A stretch of 64,000 nucleotides of DNA from Sphingomonas sp. SUN019 (GCF_024758705.1 NZ_CP096971.1:1860001-1924000), one strand, 5' to 3'; counted from the first letter of the stretch, positions 8,782-17,128 are shown. Notes: a model not told the origin generated them from the sequence alone. A program made the numbers and translations.

Positions 8782-9450
8782 CTACGCCAGAATGTTCTTG
8801 CCCTGCGTCACGGTCTTCTCCGCCATTTCCTGCGGAGCGGGCGGGGTCGGGACCAGCAGCCCGCGCTGCACCGCGGGGCGCGCGGCGATCGCGTCGAACC
8901 AGCGTTGCAGATGCGGCAGGCCGTCGATCGGCACCTGCGCCCAGTCATGCCCGCGCACCCACGGGAAGCAGGCGATGTCGGCGATCGAGTAATCGCCCGC
9001 GAGCCACTCGTTGCCGGCCAGCCGCGCGTCCATCACCTCGAACAGACGGCGGCTTTCGCGCACGTAGCGGTCGATCACCGCGGGCAGTTTCTCGTCGAAA
9101 TAGCGGTTGAAGACCGTCGCCTGTCCCATCATCGGGCCGAGCGCGGACATCTGCCACATCAGCCACTGGATCACGCGGCTGCGGTCGGCCACGTCGGCGG
9201 GCAGGAAGCGTCCGAATTTCTCGGCGAGATAGATCAGGATCGCGCCCGATTCGAAGATCGCGAAATCGTCGGCGTCATGGTCGATCAGCGTGGGGATGCG
9301 GCCGTTGGGATTGAGCGCGACGTACCAATCCTCTTTCTGCACGCGGTCGGTCAGCGAGATCGGCGTGACCTTGTACGGAACGCCCAATTCCTCGAGCAGG
9401 ATCGCGACTTTCCAGCCGTTCGGGGTTTCCGACGTCAGCAGCTCGAGCAT
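8782..9450 (-). CDS. Nu-class glutathione S-transferase (probable glutathione lyase)
   Basis: A 222-aa GST with the Nu-class N-terminus [20 protein letters not shown], the GSH-binding [11 protein letters not shown] and [14 protein letters not shown], and C-terminal [17 protein letters not shown]. Nu-class enzymes such as YfcG/YghU bind two glutathiones. In N. aromaticivorans one serves as the glutathione lyase that removes GSH from the beta-ether cleavage product, acting on both stereoisomers. Its position divergent from ligF-ligG supports that role here. The start at 9450 follows AAGGAGAGG; an upstream in-frame ATG at 9522 lacks a site and would add an unrelated tail. Followed by the CmcJ-like gene at 12 bp. 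Confidence 0.87.
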   Translation of the reverse strand: MLELLTSETPNGWKVAILLEELGVPYKVTPISLTDRVQKEDWYVALNPNGRIPTLIDHDADDFAIFESGAILIYLAEKFGRFLPADVADRSRVIQWLMWQMSALGPMMGQATVFNRYFDEKLPAVIDRYVRESRRLFEVMDARLAGNEWLAGDYSIADIACFPWVRGHDWAQVPIDGLPHLQRWFDAIAARPAVQRGLLVPTPPAPQEMAEKTVTQGKNILA

Positions 9451-9606
9451 TTGCCTCTCCTTCTTGCACACCGGTGAAGCATCGCGCGCGGCGGCGGACA
9501 AGCGCACGCGCCATGCTGTCATTGCGGGTGATAGTATCGCCAGACGACTTGCGGCGGTGCTGCGCGAGCGTCACTTCATCCAGCCAAACGGAGAGGAAAT
9601 GCGCGG

Positions 9607-10359
9607 ATGTTGACCCTGTACAGCTTCGGCCCGGCGGCCAATTCGCTGAAGCCGTTGCTCGCGCTCTATGAAAAGGGGCTCGCGTTCACTCCGCGCTTCA
9701 TCGACCCGCGCAAGTTCGAGCATCACGAGGCCTGGTTCAAGGCGATCAATCCGCGCGGACAGGTGCCGGCGCTGGACCATGACGGACACATCATCACCGA
9801 ATCGACCGTGATCTGCGAGTATCTGGAGGACGCCTTTCCCGATGCGCCGCGGCTGCGCCCGGCCGACCCGGTGGCGATCGCGGAGATGCGGGTGTGGACC
9901 AAATGGGTCGACGAATATTTCTGCTGGTGCGTGTCGACGATCGGCTGGGAACGGATGATCGGGCCGATGGCGCGCGCTTATTCGGATGCGGAATTCGAGG
10001 AAAAGGTCCGGCAGATCCCCGTCGTCGAGCAGCAGGTGAAATGGCGGAGTGCCCGCGCCGGATTCCCGCAGGCGACGCTGGACGAGGAAATGCGCAAGGT
10101 GCGCTTCTCGGTCGACCGGCTGGAGGCGCGGCTGGCGAAGAGCGAATGGCTGGCGGGGGCGGACTATACGCTGGCCGACGTGTGCAACTTTGCGATCGCC
10201 AACGGGATGCAGCACGGGTTCGCCGAGGTGGTGAACACTGACGCGACGCCGCATCTGGTGGCGTGGATCGAGCGCATCAACGCGCGCTCCGCAGCGCAGG
10301 CGATGTTCGCAAAGTCGAAGAGCGAGATGCCCGCGCGCGAACCGGCGCCAGCCGCATGA
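9607..10359 (+). CDS. ligF: Beta-etherase LigF (glutathione S-transferase)
   Basis: A 250-aa GST matching Sphingobium LigF throughout: LYSFGPAANSLKPLLALYEKG, INPRGQVPALDHDG, TESTVICEYLEDAFPD, MRVWTKWVDEYFCWCVSTIG and LADVCNFAIANGMQ. LigF uses GSH to displace the phenol from the beta-carbon of beta-aryl ether ketones such as MPHPV, giving guaiacol and a GSH conjugate; it is specific for the beta(S) form. The ATG at 9607 lies about 10 bp after GGAGAGG. A four-codon reading frame (ATG at 9599, TGA at 9611-9613) overlaps the start and might tune initiation. Overlaps ligG by ATGA. Divergent from the Nu-class GST across a 156-bp promoter region. Confidence 0.93.
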   Translation: MLTLYSFGPAANSLKPLLALYEKGLAFTPRFIDPRKFEHHEAWFKAINPRGQVPALDHDGHIITESTVICEYLEDAFPDAPRLRPADPVAIAEMRVWTKWVDEYFCWCVSTIGWERMIGPMARAYSDAEFEEKVRQIPVVEQQVKWRSARAGFPQATLDEEMRKVRFSVDRLEARLAKSEWLAGADYTLADVCNFAIANGMQHGFAEVVNTDATPHLVAWIERINARSAAQAMFAKSKSEMPAREPAPAA

Positions 10360-11177
10360 GCTGGGATCAGGAACCATCCGGCGGGCGCTTGCGGATGTAT
10401 CACATTCCGGGCTGCCCGTTTTCCGAACGCGTCGAATTGCTGCTCGACCTGAAGGGGCTGGGCGACGCGATGGCGGACCACGAGATCGACATCTCGAAAC
10501 CGCGTCCCGACTGGCTGCTGAAGAAGACCCGCGGGACGACCGCGCTGCCCGCGCTGGAGCTGGAAAATGGCGAGACGCTGAAAGAGAGCATGGTGCTCCT
10601 GCGCTATTTCGAGGATCGCTTTCCCGAAGTTCGCGTGGCGCGCGCCGATCCTTACGAGCACGCGGTCGAGGCGCTGTTATGCGCCACCGACGGCGCGTTC
10701 ACGGGGGCGGGATACCGCATGATCCTCAATCGCGACGCGGCGAAACGCGACGAGCTGCGCGCGGAGGTCGATGCGCAATATGCGCGGCTCGACGATTTCC
10801 TGCGGCACTATGCGCCTGATGGCGATTTCCTGTTCGAAGATTTCGGCTGGGCCGAGGTCGCGTTCGCGCCGATGTTCAAGCGGCTCGCGTTCCTGGAATA
10901 TTACGAGGATTACGAGGTGCCGCAGCATCTGACTCGCCTGCTGCGCTGGCGCGAGGCATGCGTGTCGCATCCAGTGGTGCAGCGCCACCACGGGCACCGT
11001 GAGCTAATGACGCTGTATTACGATTATTCGCAGGGCGGCGGGAACGGGAAGATCCCGGAGGGGCGCAGCGTGTCCACCTTCACGCTCGACCCGGCGTGGG
11101 ACACGCGCCCGATGCCGCCGCGCGACAAATGGGGCGCCCCCGCCACCGACCGCGAACTGGGACTGATCACCGCCTGA
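10356..11177 (+). CDS. ligG: Glutathione-dependent lyase LigG (omega-class GST)
   Basis: A 273-aa GST nearly colinear with LigG: MYHIPGCPFSERVELLL with the omega-class active-site Cys (residue 20), DISKPRPDWLLKKT, TTALPALELENGE, FTGAGYRMILNRDA, YYDYSQGGGNGKIPEGRS and RPMPPRDKWG. LigG removes glutathione from the LigF product GS-HPV to release beta-hydroxypropiovanillone, regenerating GSH (as GSSG). The start ATG (10356) overlaps the ligF stop by 4 bp, so it is translationally coupled; a 10-residue head precedes the fold as in relatives. In SYK-6 ligG also follows the etherase genes. LigG acts on the (R) adduct, which leaves room for the Nu-class GST on the other isomer. Confidence 0.93.
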   Translation: MSWDQEPSGGRLRMYHIPGCPFSERVELLLDLKGLGDAMADHEIDISKPRPDWLLKKTRGTTALPALELENGETLKESMVLLRYFEDRFPEVRVARADPYEHAVEALLCATDGAFTGAGYRMILNRDAAKRDELRAEVDAQYARLDDFLRHYAPDGDFLFEDFGWAEVAFAPMFKRLAFLEYYEDYEVPQHLTRLLRWREACVSHPVVQRHHGHRELMTLYYDYSQGGGNGKIPEGRSVSTFTLDPAWDTRPMPPRDKWGAPATDRELGLITA

Positions 11178-11199
11178 CGCATTTCCAAAGGAACACGCC

Positions 11200-12645
11200 A
11201 TGAAGAACTATCCGCAGCATTACATCGACGGCCGATGGGTCGACAGCAAGGGCGGGCGCGCGCACCAGGTGGTCAATCCTGCGACCGAGGGCGTGGCGTC
11301 GGAGATCACGCTGGGCACCGCGGCCGACGTCGACGACGCCGTGGTCGCCGCGCGTCGCGCTTTCGAGACGTTTTCGCAGACGACGAAGGCGGAGCGGATC
11401 GCGCTGCTCGGCCGCGTGATGGAGGAATATGGTAAACGCGTACCCGACATCGCGGAGGCGATCGCGACCGAAATGGGCTGCCCGATCTCGATCGCAAAGA
11501 CCGCGCAGGCGGGGTCGGGGATGGGGCATCTCGGCAATGCGCTGAAGGCGCTGCAGGACTATGAGTTTCGCGAGAAGATCGGCGACAACACCGTGGTCCG
11601 CGAACCGATCGGCGTCGTCGCGCTGATCACGCCGTGGAACTGGCCGATGAACCAGATCGTCGCGAAGGTCGGTCCGGCGCTGGCCGCAGGCTGCACGATG
11701 ATCCTGAAACCGAGCGAGGAAGCGCCGACATCGGCGGCGATCTTCGCCGAGGTGATGGACGCGGCGGGTGTTCCCGCGGGCGTGTTCAACCTGGTGCAGG
11801 GCGACGGCGAAGGGGTCGGCACCGCGCTGGCGAAGCATCCCGATATCGACATGGTCAGCTTCACCGGATCGACCCGTGCGGGGATCATGGTCGCGAAGAA
11901 CGCCGCCGACACGGTGAAGCGCGTCGCGCAGGAACTGGGCGGGAAATCGCCCAACATCATTCTGGAAGGCGCACCGCTCGATCAGGCGCTGCCCGGCGGG
12001 GTCGGCGGCGTGTTGCTCAATTCGGGGCAGAGCTGCGTCGCGCCGACGCGGATGCTGGTCCACACGTCGCAGCATGACGAGGCGGCGGAGAAGGTCGCGG
12101 CGATGTTCGGCGCGAAAGCGGTCGGCGAGCCGCTGGCGGAGGGCGACCACATCGGCCCGGTCGTCAACGAAAGCCAGTGGAAGCGCATCCAGGGCCTGAT
12201 CCAGACCGGCATCGACGAAGGCGCGACCTTGGTCGCGGGCGGGACCGGGCGGCCCGAGGGCAAGGACAGCGGCTTCTACGTGAAGCCGACCGTCTTCGCG
12301 AACGTCACCCCCGACATGACGATCGCGAAGGAGGAAATCTTCGGCCCGGTGCTGGTCATCATGCCGTACCGGGACGACGACGATGCGGTGCGCATCGCCA
12401 ACGACACGCCGTACGGCCTGGGCGCGTATATCGCGGGCGATCCGGCGCGGGCGAAGAAGATCGTCCCCCGCATCCGCGCGGGCGCGGTGTTCGTCAACGC
12501 GGGCGGGCTCGCCTTCGACATGCCGTTCGGCGGCTACAAGCAATCGGGCAACGGGCGCGAGTTCGGCAAGTTCGGGCTGGAGGAGTTCCTGGAGGTGAAA
12601 TCGGTCATCGGCGCTCTGCCCGAGGACGAACCGGTCGCCGCGTAA
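11200..12645 (+). CDS. NAD(P)-dependent aldehyde dehydrogenase
   Basis: A 481-aa ALDH with all catalytic features: ITPWNWPMNQ (oxyanion Asn147), SFTGSTRAG, ELGGKSPN (Glu245) and NSGQSCVAP (nucleophile Cys279), plus EIFGPVL and FGGYKQSGNGRE near the end. It lies 22 bp after ligG in the same operon and has its own AAAGGA site. The position fits oxidation of an aldehyde made after ether cleavage, for example vanilloyl acetaldehyde from beta-hydroxypropiovanillone, or vanillin from the nearby lignostilbene dioxygenase. Which one cannot be decided from sequence. A strong hairpin at 12659-12684 follows the stop. Confidence 0.9.
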   Translation: MKNYPQHYIDGRWVDSKGGRAHQVVNPATEGVASEITLGTAADVDDAVVAARRAFETFSQTTKAERIALLGRVMEEYGKRVPDIAEAIATEMGCPISIAKTAQAGSGMGHLGNALKALQDYEFREKIGDNTVVREPIGVVALITPWNWPMNQIVAKVGPALAAGCTMILKPSEEAPTSAAIFAEVMDAAGVPAGVFNLVQGDGEGVGTALAKHPDIDMVSFTGSTRAGIMVAKNAADTVKRVAQELGGKSPNIILEGAPLDQALPGGVGGVLLNSGQSCVAPTRMLVHTSQHDEAAEKVAAMFGAKAVGEPLAEGDHIGPVVNESQWKRIQGLIQTGIDEGATLVAGGTGRPEGKDSGFYVKPTVFANVTPDMTIAKEEIFGPVLVIMPYRDDDDAVRIANDTPYGLGAYIAGDPARAKKIVPRIRAGAVFVNAGGLAFDMPFGGYKQSGNGREFGKFGLEEFLEVKSVIGALPEDEPVAA

Positions 12646-12658
12646 GCCGCGGTGCGTC

Positions 12659-12684
12659 GGCGCGGCCCCGGGGGGAGCCGCGCC
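12659..12684. terminator. Hairpin terminator after ligFG-ALDH operon
   Basis: GGCGCGGC, 10-nt loop, GCCGCGCC, followed by GTTT. The perfect 8-bp GC stem lies between two convergent genes. The T-tract is short, so termination may be only partly intrinsic. Confidence 0.6.
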
Positions 12685-12692
12685 GTTTGCGT

Positions 12693-13301
12693 TCAGTAAC
12701 CGACCGTGAAGCGCGTGCGCGAATGGCGTGGCGTCTCGATCTCGTCGAGCAGCGCGATCGCATAATCCTCATAACTGATATGGCTCTGCCCGTCGGCGGC
12801 GGTCAGCAGCATATCCTTGCCGAGCCGGAAAGTGCCGGTCCGTTCGCCCGGGCCGAACATCATCGACGGCGAGATATAGGTCCAGTCGAGGTCGCTTTCG
12901 CTGCGCAGCATATCCAGCGCGGCGCGCGCGGGCGTCGCCTCGGGCTTGATGAAATCGGGGAATTCGGGCTGGTCGAGCAACATCTTGCCCGGCGCGATTT
13001 CCAGCGACGCCGCGCCGCCGACGACCAGCAATCGCGGGACACCCGACCGTCGCACGCCATCCAGCGCACGCGCGAAATCGGTGTTGCCGAACCGCACCGA
13101 CAGGACGGCCACGTCGTTGCCGGTCAGCGCCGCGGCGGTCGCGTCCGGATCGGCGAGATCGGCCGCCTTCCATGTCACGTCCGCGGGGGAATCGGTCGGT
13201 GCGGTACGCGCGATCGCGATGACCTGATGCCTGCGGGAGAGCGCCTCCGCGACGATCCTCTGCCCGACGTTGCCGCTTGCTCCGATGACCGCGATGCGCA
13301 T
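12693..13301 (-). CDS. NAD(P)-binding (NmrA/SDR-like) protein
   Basis: A 202-aa atypical SDR with the Rossmann start IAVIGASGNVGQRI, a nearby ADLADPD, and no classical YxxxK pair, like the NAD(P)H-binding/NmrA group (BVR-B-like). The sequence LVVGGAASLEIAPG and the C-terminal DGQSHISYEDYAIALLDEIE are typical. Start at 13301 follows GAGAG. Function may be redox sensing or reduction of a small ketone or flavin-type substrate. It is divergent from the lignostilbene dioxygenase, with a shared 19-bp operator-like site between them (13318-13336), and convergent with the ALDH. Confidence 0.82.
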   Translation of the reverse strand: MRIAVIGASGNVGQRIVAEALSRRHQVIAIARTAPTDSPADVTWKAADLADPDATAAALTGNDVAVLSVRFGNTDFARALDGVRRSGVPRLLVVGGAASLEIAPGKMLLDQPEFPDFIKPEATPARAALDMLRSESDLDWTYISPSMMFGPGERTGTFRLGKDMLLTAADGQSHISYEDYAIALLDEIETPRHSRTRFTVGY

Positions 13302-13317
13302 GGCTTTTCTCTCCATT

Positions 13318-13336
13318 TCGTTTGCTCTACATACGA
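13318..13336. promoter_or_regulatory. Operator-like palindrome upstream of lignostilbene dioxygenase
   Basis: TCGTTTGCTCTACATACGA; its complement TCGTATGTAGAGCAAACGA fits the shared pattern seen at 2352, 31032 and 32666 with one or two mismatches. It lies 17 bp from the NAD(P)-binding gene start and 49 bp from the dioxygenase start. Confidence 0.55.
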
Positions 13337-13384
13337 TATCGTCGCCGACGCCCAACGCAAGGCGATGATGTCAGGAGAGCGACG

Positions 13385-14851
13385 ATGCGCGGATTTCCGC
13401 AGACGATCCATTTCACCGGGCTCAATCAGCCGGTGCGGATGGAGGCGTCGATCCGCAACCTGCCCGTCATCGGCGACATCCCGGCCGAGATCGCGGGCGC
13501 GTTCTTTCGCGCGGTGCCCGATCCGGCGCACGTGCCGATGCACGAGGACGATGTGGTCCTGTCGGGCGACGGCATGGTGTCGCGGTTCCTGTTCGAGGAC
13601 GGGCAGGTCGATTACGATATCCGCTACGTGGAAACCGAACGCTACGTGCTGGAGCGCGACGCGCGGCGCGCCTTGTTCGGGCGCTATCGCAATCCGTTCA
13701 CCGACGATCCGACGGTCGCCGGGCGCGACCGGACCGTCGCCAACACCACGCCGGTGTGGCACGCCGGGCGCCTGTTCATGACCAAGGAGGATGGTCGCGC
13801 GTACGAGGTCGATCCCGCGACGCTCGACACGATCGGACGTTGGGATTTCTACGGCGCGCTCAGATCGGAGACCTTCACTGCGCATCCGCGGGTCGATCCC
13901 GCGACGGGCGAGATGTTCTTCTTCGGCTACGAGGCGGGCGGACTGTGCACGCGCGACATCGCTTACGGCATCGCCGACGCCGGCGGCAACCTGGTGTCCG
14001 AACAATGGTTCGAGGCGCCCTATTGCGCGAGCGTCCACGATTTCGCGATCACCGAGACACGCGCGATCTTCCCGATCTTTCCGACCACCGCGAACATCGA
14101 CCGGCTGAAGGCGGGCGGCGCGCATTGGGCGCACCAGCAGGATCTGGAAAGCTGGGTCGGCGTCATGCCGCGCTATGGCAAAGTGGACGAGATGCGCTGG
14201 TTCCGCGGACCGAAGGGCGTCTCCGCGTTTCATTTGGTCAACGCGTACGACGAGGGCGACCGGGTTCATCTCGACCTGTGCCTGACCGACACCAACGCCT
14301 TCGCCTTCATGCGCGAAGCGGGCGGGATTCATCGCCAGCCGTGGGAGATCGAGGGCGCATTGACGCGCTGGACATTCGACCTGACCAGCAACGACGACGG
14401 CTTCGTCGAGCGCCCGATCGGTCCGCCGGGCGATCTGCCGCGGGTGCGCGACGTGGATCAGGGACGGCCGTATCCGTTCGCATTCTATTGCAGCATGAAC
14501 CCGGCGGGCGGGCCGCCGTTGCCCGGCGGGCCGGTCGGCGCGGCGTTCAATGCGTTGATCCGGATCGAGCCCGACAGCGGCCGCGTCGCGATGATGACGC
14601 TGGGGCCGGACATGGCGGTGAGCGAGCCGGTGCATATCGCGTCCGCGCGTGATGGGCACGACGGCTGGCTGCTGGCGGTGGTCGACCGGCGCACCGCGGA
14701 CGAAAAGTTCGAATCCGAGCTGTGGGTGATCGACGCGGGCGACGTCGCCGCAGGCGCAGTCGCGCGCGTGCCGGTGCCGGTCAGGCTGCGTCCGCAGGTC
14801 CACGGCGCGTGGGTGTCGGCGGCGCAACTGGCGGCGCGCGCCGGGCGGTAG
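13385..14851 (+). CDS. Lignostilbene-alpha,beta-dioxygenase (carotenoid oxygenase family)
   Basis: A 488-aa carotenoid-cleavage-oxygenase-fold enzyme. The four iron-binding histidines are visible at His167 (TAHPRVD), His218 (SVHDFA), His283 (AFHLVNAYDEGD) and His473 (VHGAWV). Tyr101 and Lys134 (MTKEDG) fall at the positions that bind the 4-hydroxyl of stilbenes in lignostilbene dioxygenases LsdA and NOV1, which points to phenolic stilbenes rather than carotenoids. Such enzymes split the central double bond of lignostilbenes, formed from diarylpropane or phenylcoumaran lignin units, into two aromatic aldehydes such as vanillin. ATG 13385 follows AGGAGAG. The 3' end overlaps the convergent HAD gene by 71 bp. 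Confidence 0.9.
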   Translation: MRGFPQTIHFTGLNQPVRMEASIRNLPVIGDIPAEIAGAFFRAVPDPAHVPMHEDDVVLSGDGMVSRFLFEDGQVDYDIRYVETERYVLERDARRALFGRYRNPFTDDPTVAGRDRTVANTTPVWHAGRLFMTKEDGRAYEVDPATLDTIGRWDFYGALRSETFTAHPRVDPATGEMFFFGYEAGGLCTRDIAYGIADAGGNLVSEQWFEAPYCASVHDFAITETRAIFPIFPTTANIDRLKAGGAHWAHQQDLESWVGVMPRYGKVDEMRWFRGPKGVSAFHLVNAYDEGDRVHLDLCLTDTNAFAFMREAGGIHRQPWEIEGALTRWTFDLTSNDDGFVERPIGPPGDLPRVRDVDQGRPYPFAFYCSMNPAGGPPLPGGPVGAAFNALIRIEPDSGRVAMMTLGPDMAVSEPVHIASARDGHDGWLLAVVDRRTADEKFESELWVIDAGDVAAGAVARVPVPVRLRPQVHGAWVSAAQLAARAGR

Positions 14852-15665
14852 CGCCACCCTCGAACAGAAGCGTGGCGAGGTCGGCCACGCCCGCGATCAC
14901 CGCGGTGGGACGCTCTGCGTCCGGCACCGCCGCCCATTCCGCTGCGCTGGTCGTGCCGGTCGTGACGCCGATCCCGATCGCGCCGCCGGTGCGCGCCATG
15001 ATCGTCTCGACCTTCGGGTCGTCGCCGACCACCGCGACACGGTCCACCGGAACGCCGAGCTTCCCCGCGACGAAGCGCAGCGCGGCTTGTGACGGTTTTC
15101 CGGTGACTTCGGGTTCGACGCCCGTGACGCGCGCGACCGCACCGCCGATCGCGCAGCTATAGCCGAACGCGCGGCCCGATTTGCTGGCGAAGAACGGCAC
15201 GTCCGATGCGCTGTAGAGCGCCGCGCCGTCCAGGACCGCGGCGCAGGCGGCGTGGATATCGGCCATCGCGCAGTCGGGATGCCACGCGATATAGACCGCG
15301 TCCGCTCGCGCGTCGCCGGGCGCGCAGGTCGAAATCCCCTCTCCCTCCAGCGCATCGCGGACCCCTTCGGTGCCCAGCACCATGACGCGGCGAAGCCCGC
15401 GCCCCGCGAACAGCCCGGCGGCGACGCTGTTCGGCGTGAACAGGCGATCGTCGGGGATCGGCAGCCCCAGCGCGCGGAGCCGCGGTCCCTGTTGCGACGC
15501 CGGATACGCACTGCCGTTGGTCAGCGCGACGAACGGCATCCCGCGTCGATCCAGATCGTGTAGCAGGTCGACCGCGCCGGGCAGCACCTGATATCCGCCA
15601 AGCGCGCGGTCGCTGAGGATCAGCGTCCCGTCGAGATCGAACATCACGCCGTCCGCGGCGATCAT
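14781..15665 (-). CDS. HAD-superfamily phosphatase (AcvF-like candidate)
   Basis: A 294-aa HAD-IIA type phosphatase (NagD/4-nitrophenylphosphatase-like). Motif I is MFDLDGTLI, motif II LTNGSAYPASQQG, motif III Lys in VTGKPSQAAL, motif IV VVGDDPKVE; the large cap lies between. It overlaps the carboxyltransferase stop by ATGA, so it is the last member of the phosphorylation-carboxylation operon. In the acetovanillone system of SYK-6, as I recall it, a HAD phosphatase (AcvF) removes the 4-phosphate after carboxylation; this gene has the right family and position. The C-terminus is Pro/Ala-rich and overlaps the convergent dioxygenase gene by 71 bp. Aryl phosphate specificity is inferred. Confidence 0.83.
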   Translation of the reverse strand: MIAADGVMFDLDGTLILSDRALGGYQVLPGAVDLLHDLDRRGMPFVALTNGSAYPASQQGPRLRALGLPIPDDRLFTPNSVAAGLFAGRGLRRVMVLGTEGVRDALEGEGISTCAPGDARADAVYIAWHPDCAMADIHAACAAVLDGAALYSASDVPFFASKSGRAFGYSCAIGGAVARVTGVEPEVTGKPSQAALRFVAGKLGVPVDRVAVVGDDPKVETIMARTGGAIGIGVTTGTTSAAEWAAVPDAERPTAVIAGVADLATLLFEGGATARRAPPVAPPTPTRRGPADAA

Positions 15666-17128
15666 GCGTCCGTTTCCAGTTCCAGCCGGAAGCCGGGTTT
15701 TTCCACCGTGACGCGGGTCAGGTCGGTGCGGGCGAGCAATTGCTCGACCAGCGCCATCACCGGCCGCACCGCGGGATCATAGTCACGCGGCGCCGGACCC
15801 GCCGCCTGCACCGCATCGACCATCGCCCCCGGCATCGTCGCGCGCAGCAGAAATTCCTCATCCGATAGCTGCGCGCCGACCCGTCGCCGCAGGTCGGCCA
15901 GCGGAGCCATTTCGGGTTCCGACTGCAATTCGCGCGCGCGCGGCGACGACAGGATGCGGTCCATCACGTATGCCGCGATCGGACGGTTGGGGCGGCCGAA
16001 GCGGCCGAGCGCATAGCGCACGATCTCGTCCGGGATCGTGGCGTAGCGTTCGGCCCCGGTCACGTTCATCACCGCCTGCGTCTGCAGCATCTGCGCGAAC
16101 GGCGTCATCACGATCGGCCAGCCGAGTTCCTCGCGCACGCGGCCGAGTTCCTCGATCACCGCGCCCTCCAGATGCGGCACGCGGTGGTCGGCCAGGTGCC
16201 GCCGCATCGTTCCGACCATTCCGCCGGGCAATTGATGCCGCACATAGCCCGCGTCATAGGCCATCGGCGCACCGGTCGGCAGCCCGTCCGCCGCGGCCAG
16301 ATCGGCGAAGTATCGCCCGACCTGCGCCAACGCGTCGTCGTCGACGTCGACTTTGTGGCCCTGTTCGCGCAGGTTGCGTACGGTCCGCTCGATCGGCGGA
16401 TTGGAGGTTCCGTCGGCCGCCCCGCCGCTGGCGCACTGCAACGCCGCCACGCCCAGCGCAGCGCCCGCCAGATAGGTGCGATCGCCGAGGCCGATGGTGT
16501 TGTGCGCGTGGAGTTCGAGCGGCTTGCCGCCGATTTCGGCCAGGATCGCGGGGATCAGCGTCCGCGCGCGTTCGGGGGTCAGCAACCCGCCCGGATCCTT
16601 GATGTACAGCGCGTCGATGTCGGGGCACGCGGCCATCGTCCGCGCGGCGTCGGCGTAATGCGCGTCGTCGTGGATCGGGCTGAGCGTGAAGACGAGCGCG
16701 CCGATGACCTGCTCTCCCCCGCCCTGCTTCACCAGCCGCGCCGCCGCTGCGTTGGCGACGGCGTCGTTGGTCGGATCGGCCAGCGCAAAGCGGCGAATGC
16801 CGTTTCGGGTCAGCGTGGCGAAGGCCAGCGCCATGAATTCGGGGCTCGCGGTCTCCCATGAGATGAAGCGGAAGCCGGTCGACAGGAATTGCAGCGGGGT
16901 CGTCTGGCAGGCCGCGGCCATCAGCCGGATACGTTCCCACGGATCCTGCTGCTTGTAGCGCACCGCGACGCCCATATGGGTCGAGGTGGTGAAGTCGATC
17001 GCAGCATAACCGACGCGCTCCATCACGGGCGCGATCGACAATGTCCGCGCGGTATCGACGCCCAGCGCACCCCACAGGCATTGGTTGCCGTCGCGCAGGC
17101 TTGTCTCGACCAGGCGGATCGCGGCCAT
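15662..17128 (-). CDS. Biotin-dependent carboxyltransferase subunit (HMGL-like)
   Basis: A 488-aa TIM-barrel carboxyltransferase related to the alpha chain of oxaloacetate decarboxylase and pyruvate carboxylase subunit B. ETSLRDGNQCLWG opens the barrel, LYIKDPGGLL carries the likely active-site Lys, and LELHAHNTIGLG holds the metal-binding His-x-His. PGGMVGTMRRHL and VTPFAQMLQTQAV are typical of the post-barrel part. The start at 17128 overlaps the biotin carboxylase stop by one base (TGATG). Because it sits with separate biotin carboxylase, carrier and PEP-synthase-like genes, the acceptor is probably not pyruvate but an aryl methyl ketone such as (phospho)acetovanillone, giving a vanilloylacetate. 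Confidence 0.85.
   Translation of the reverse strand: MAAIRLVETSLRDGNQCLWGALGVDTARTLSIAPVMERVGYAAIDFTTSTHMGVAVRYKQQDPWERIRLMAAACQTTPLQFLSTGFRFISWETASPEFMALAFATLTRNGIRRFALADPTNDAVANAAAARLVKQGGGEQVIGALVFTLSPIHDDAHYADAARTMAACPDIDALYIKDPGGLLTPERARTLIPAILAEIGGKPLELHAHNTIGLGDRTYLAGAALGVAALQCASGGAADGTSNPPIERTVRNLREQGHKVDVDDDALAQVGRYFADLAAADGLPTGAPMAYDAGYVRHQLPGGMVGTMRRHLADHRVPHLEGAVIEELGRVREELGWPIVMTPFAQMLQTQAVMNVTGAERYATIPDEIVRYALGRFGRPNRPIAAYVMDRILSSPRARELQSEPEMAPLADLRRRVGAQLSDEEFLLRATMPGAMVDAVQAAGPAPRDYDPAVRPVMALVEQLLARTDLTRVTVEKPGFRLELETDA

Noticed and set aside
12177..13781. A 534-codon plus-strand frame
   Set aside because: Composite of ALDH alternate frame and antisense; Arg-rich and without domains.
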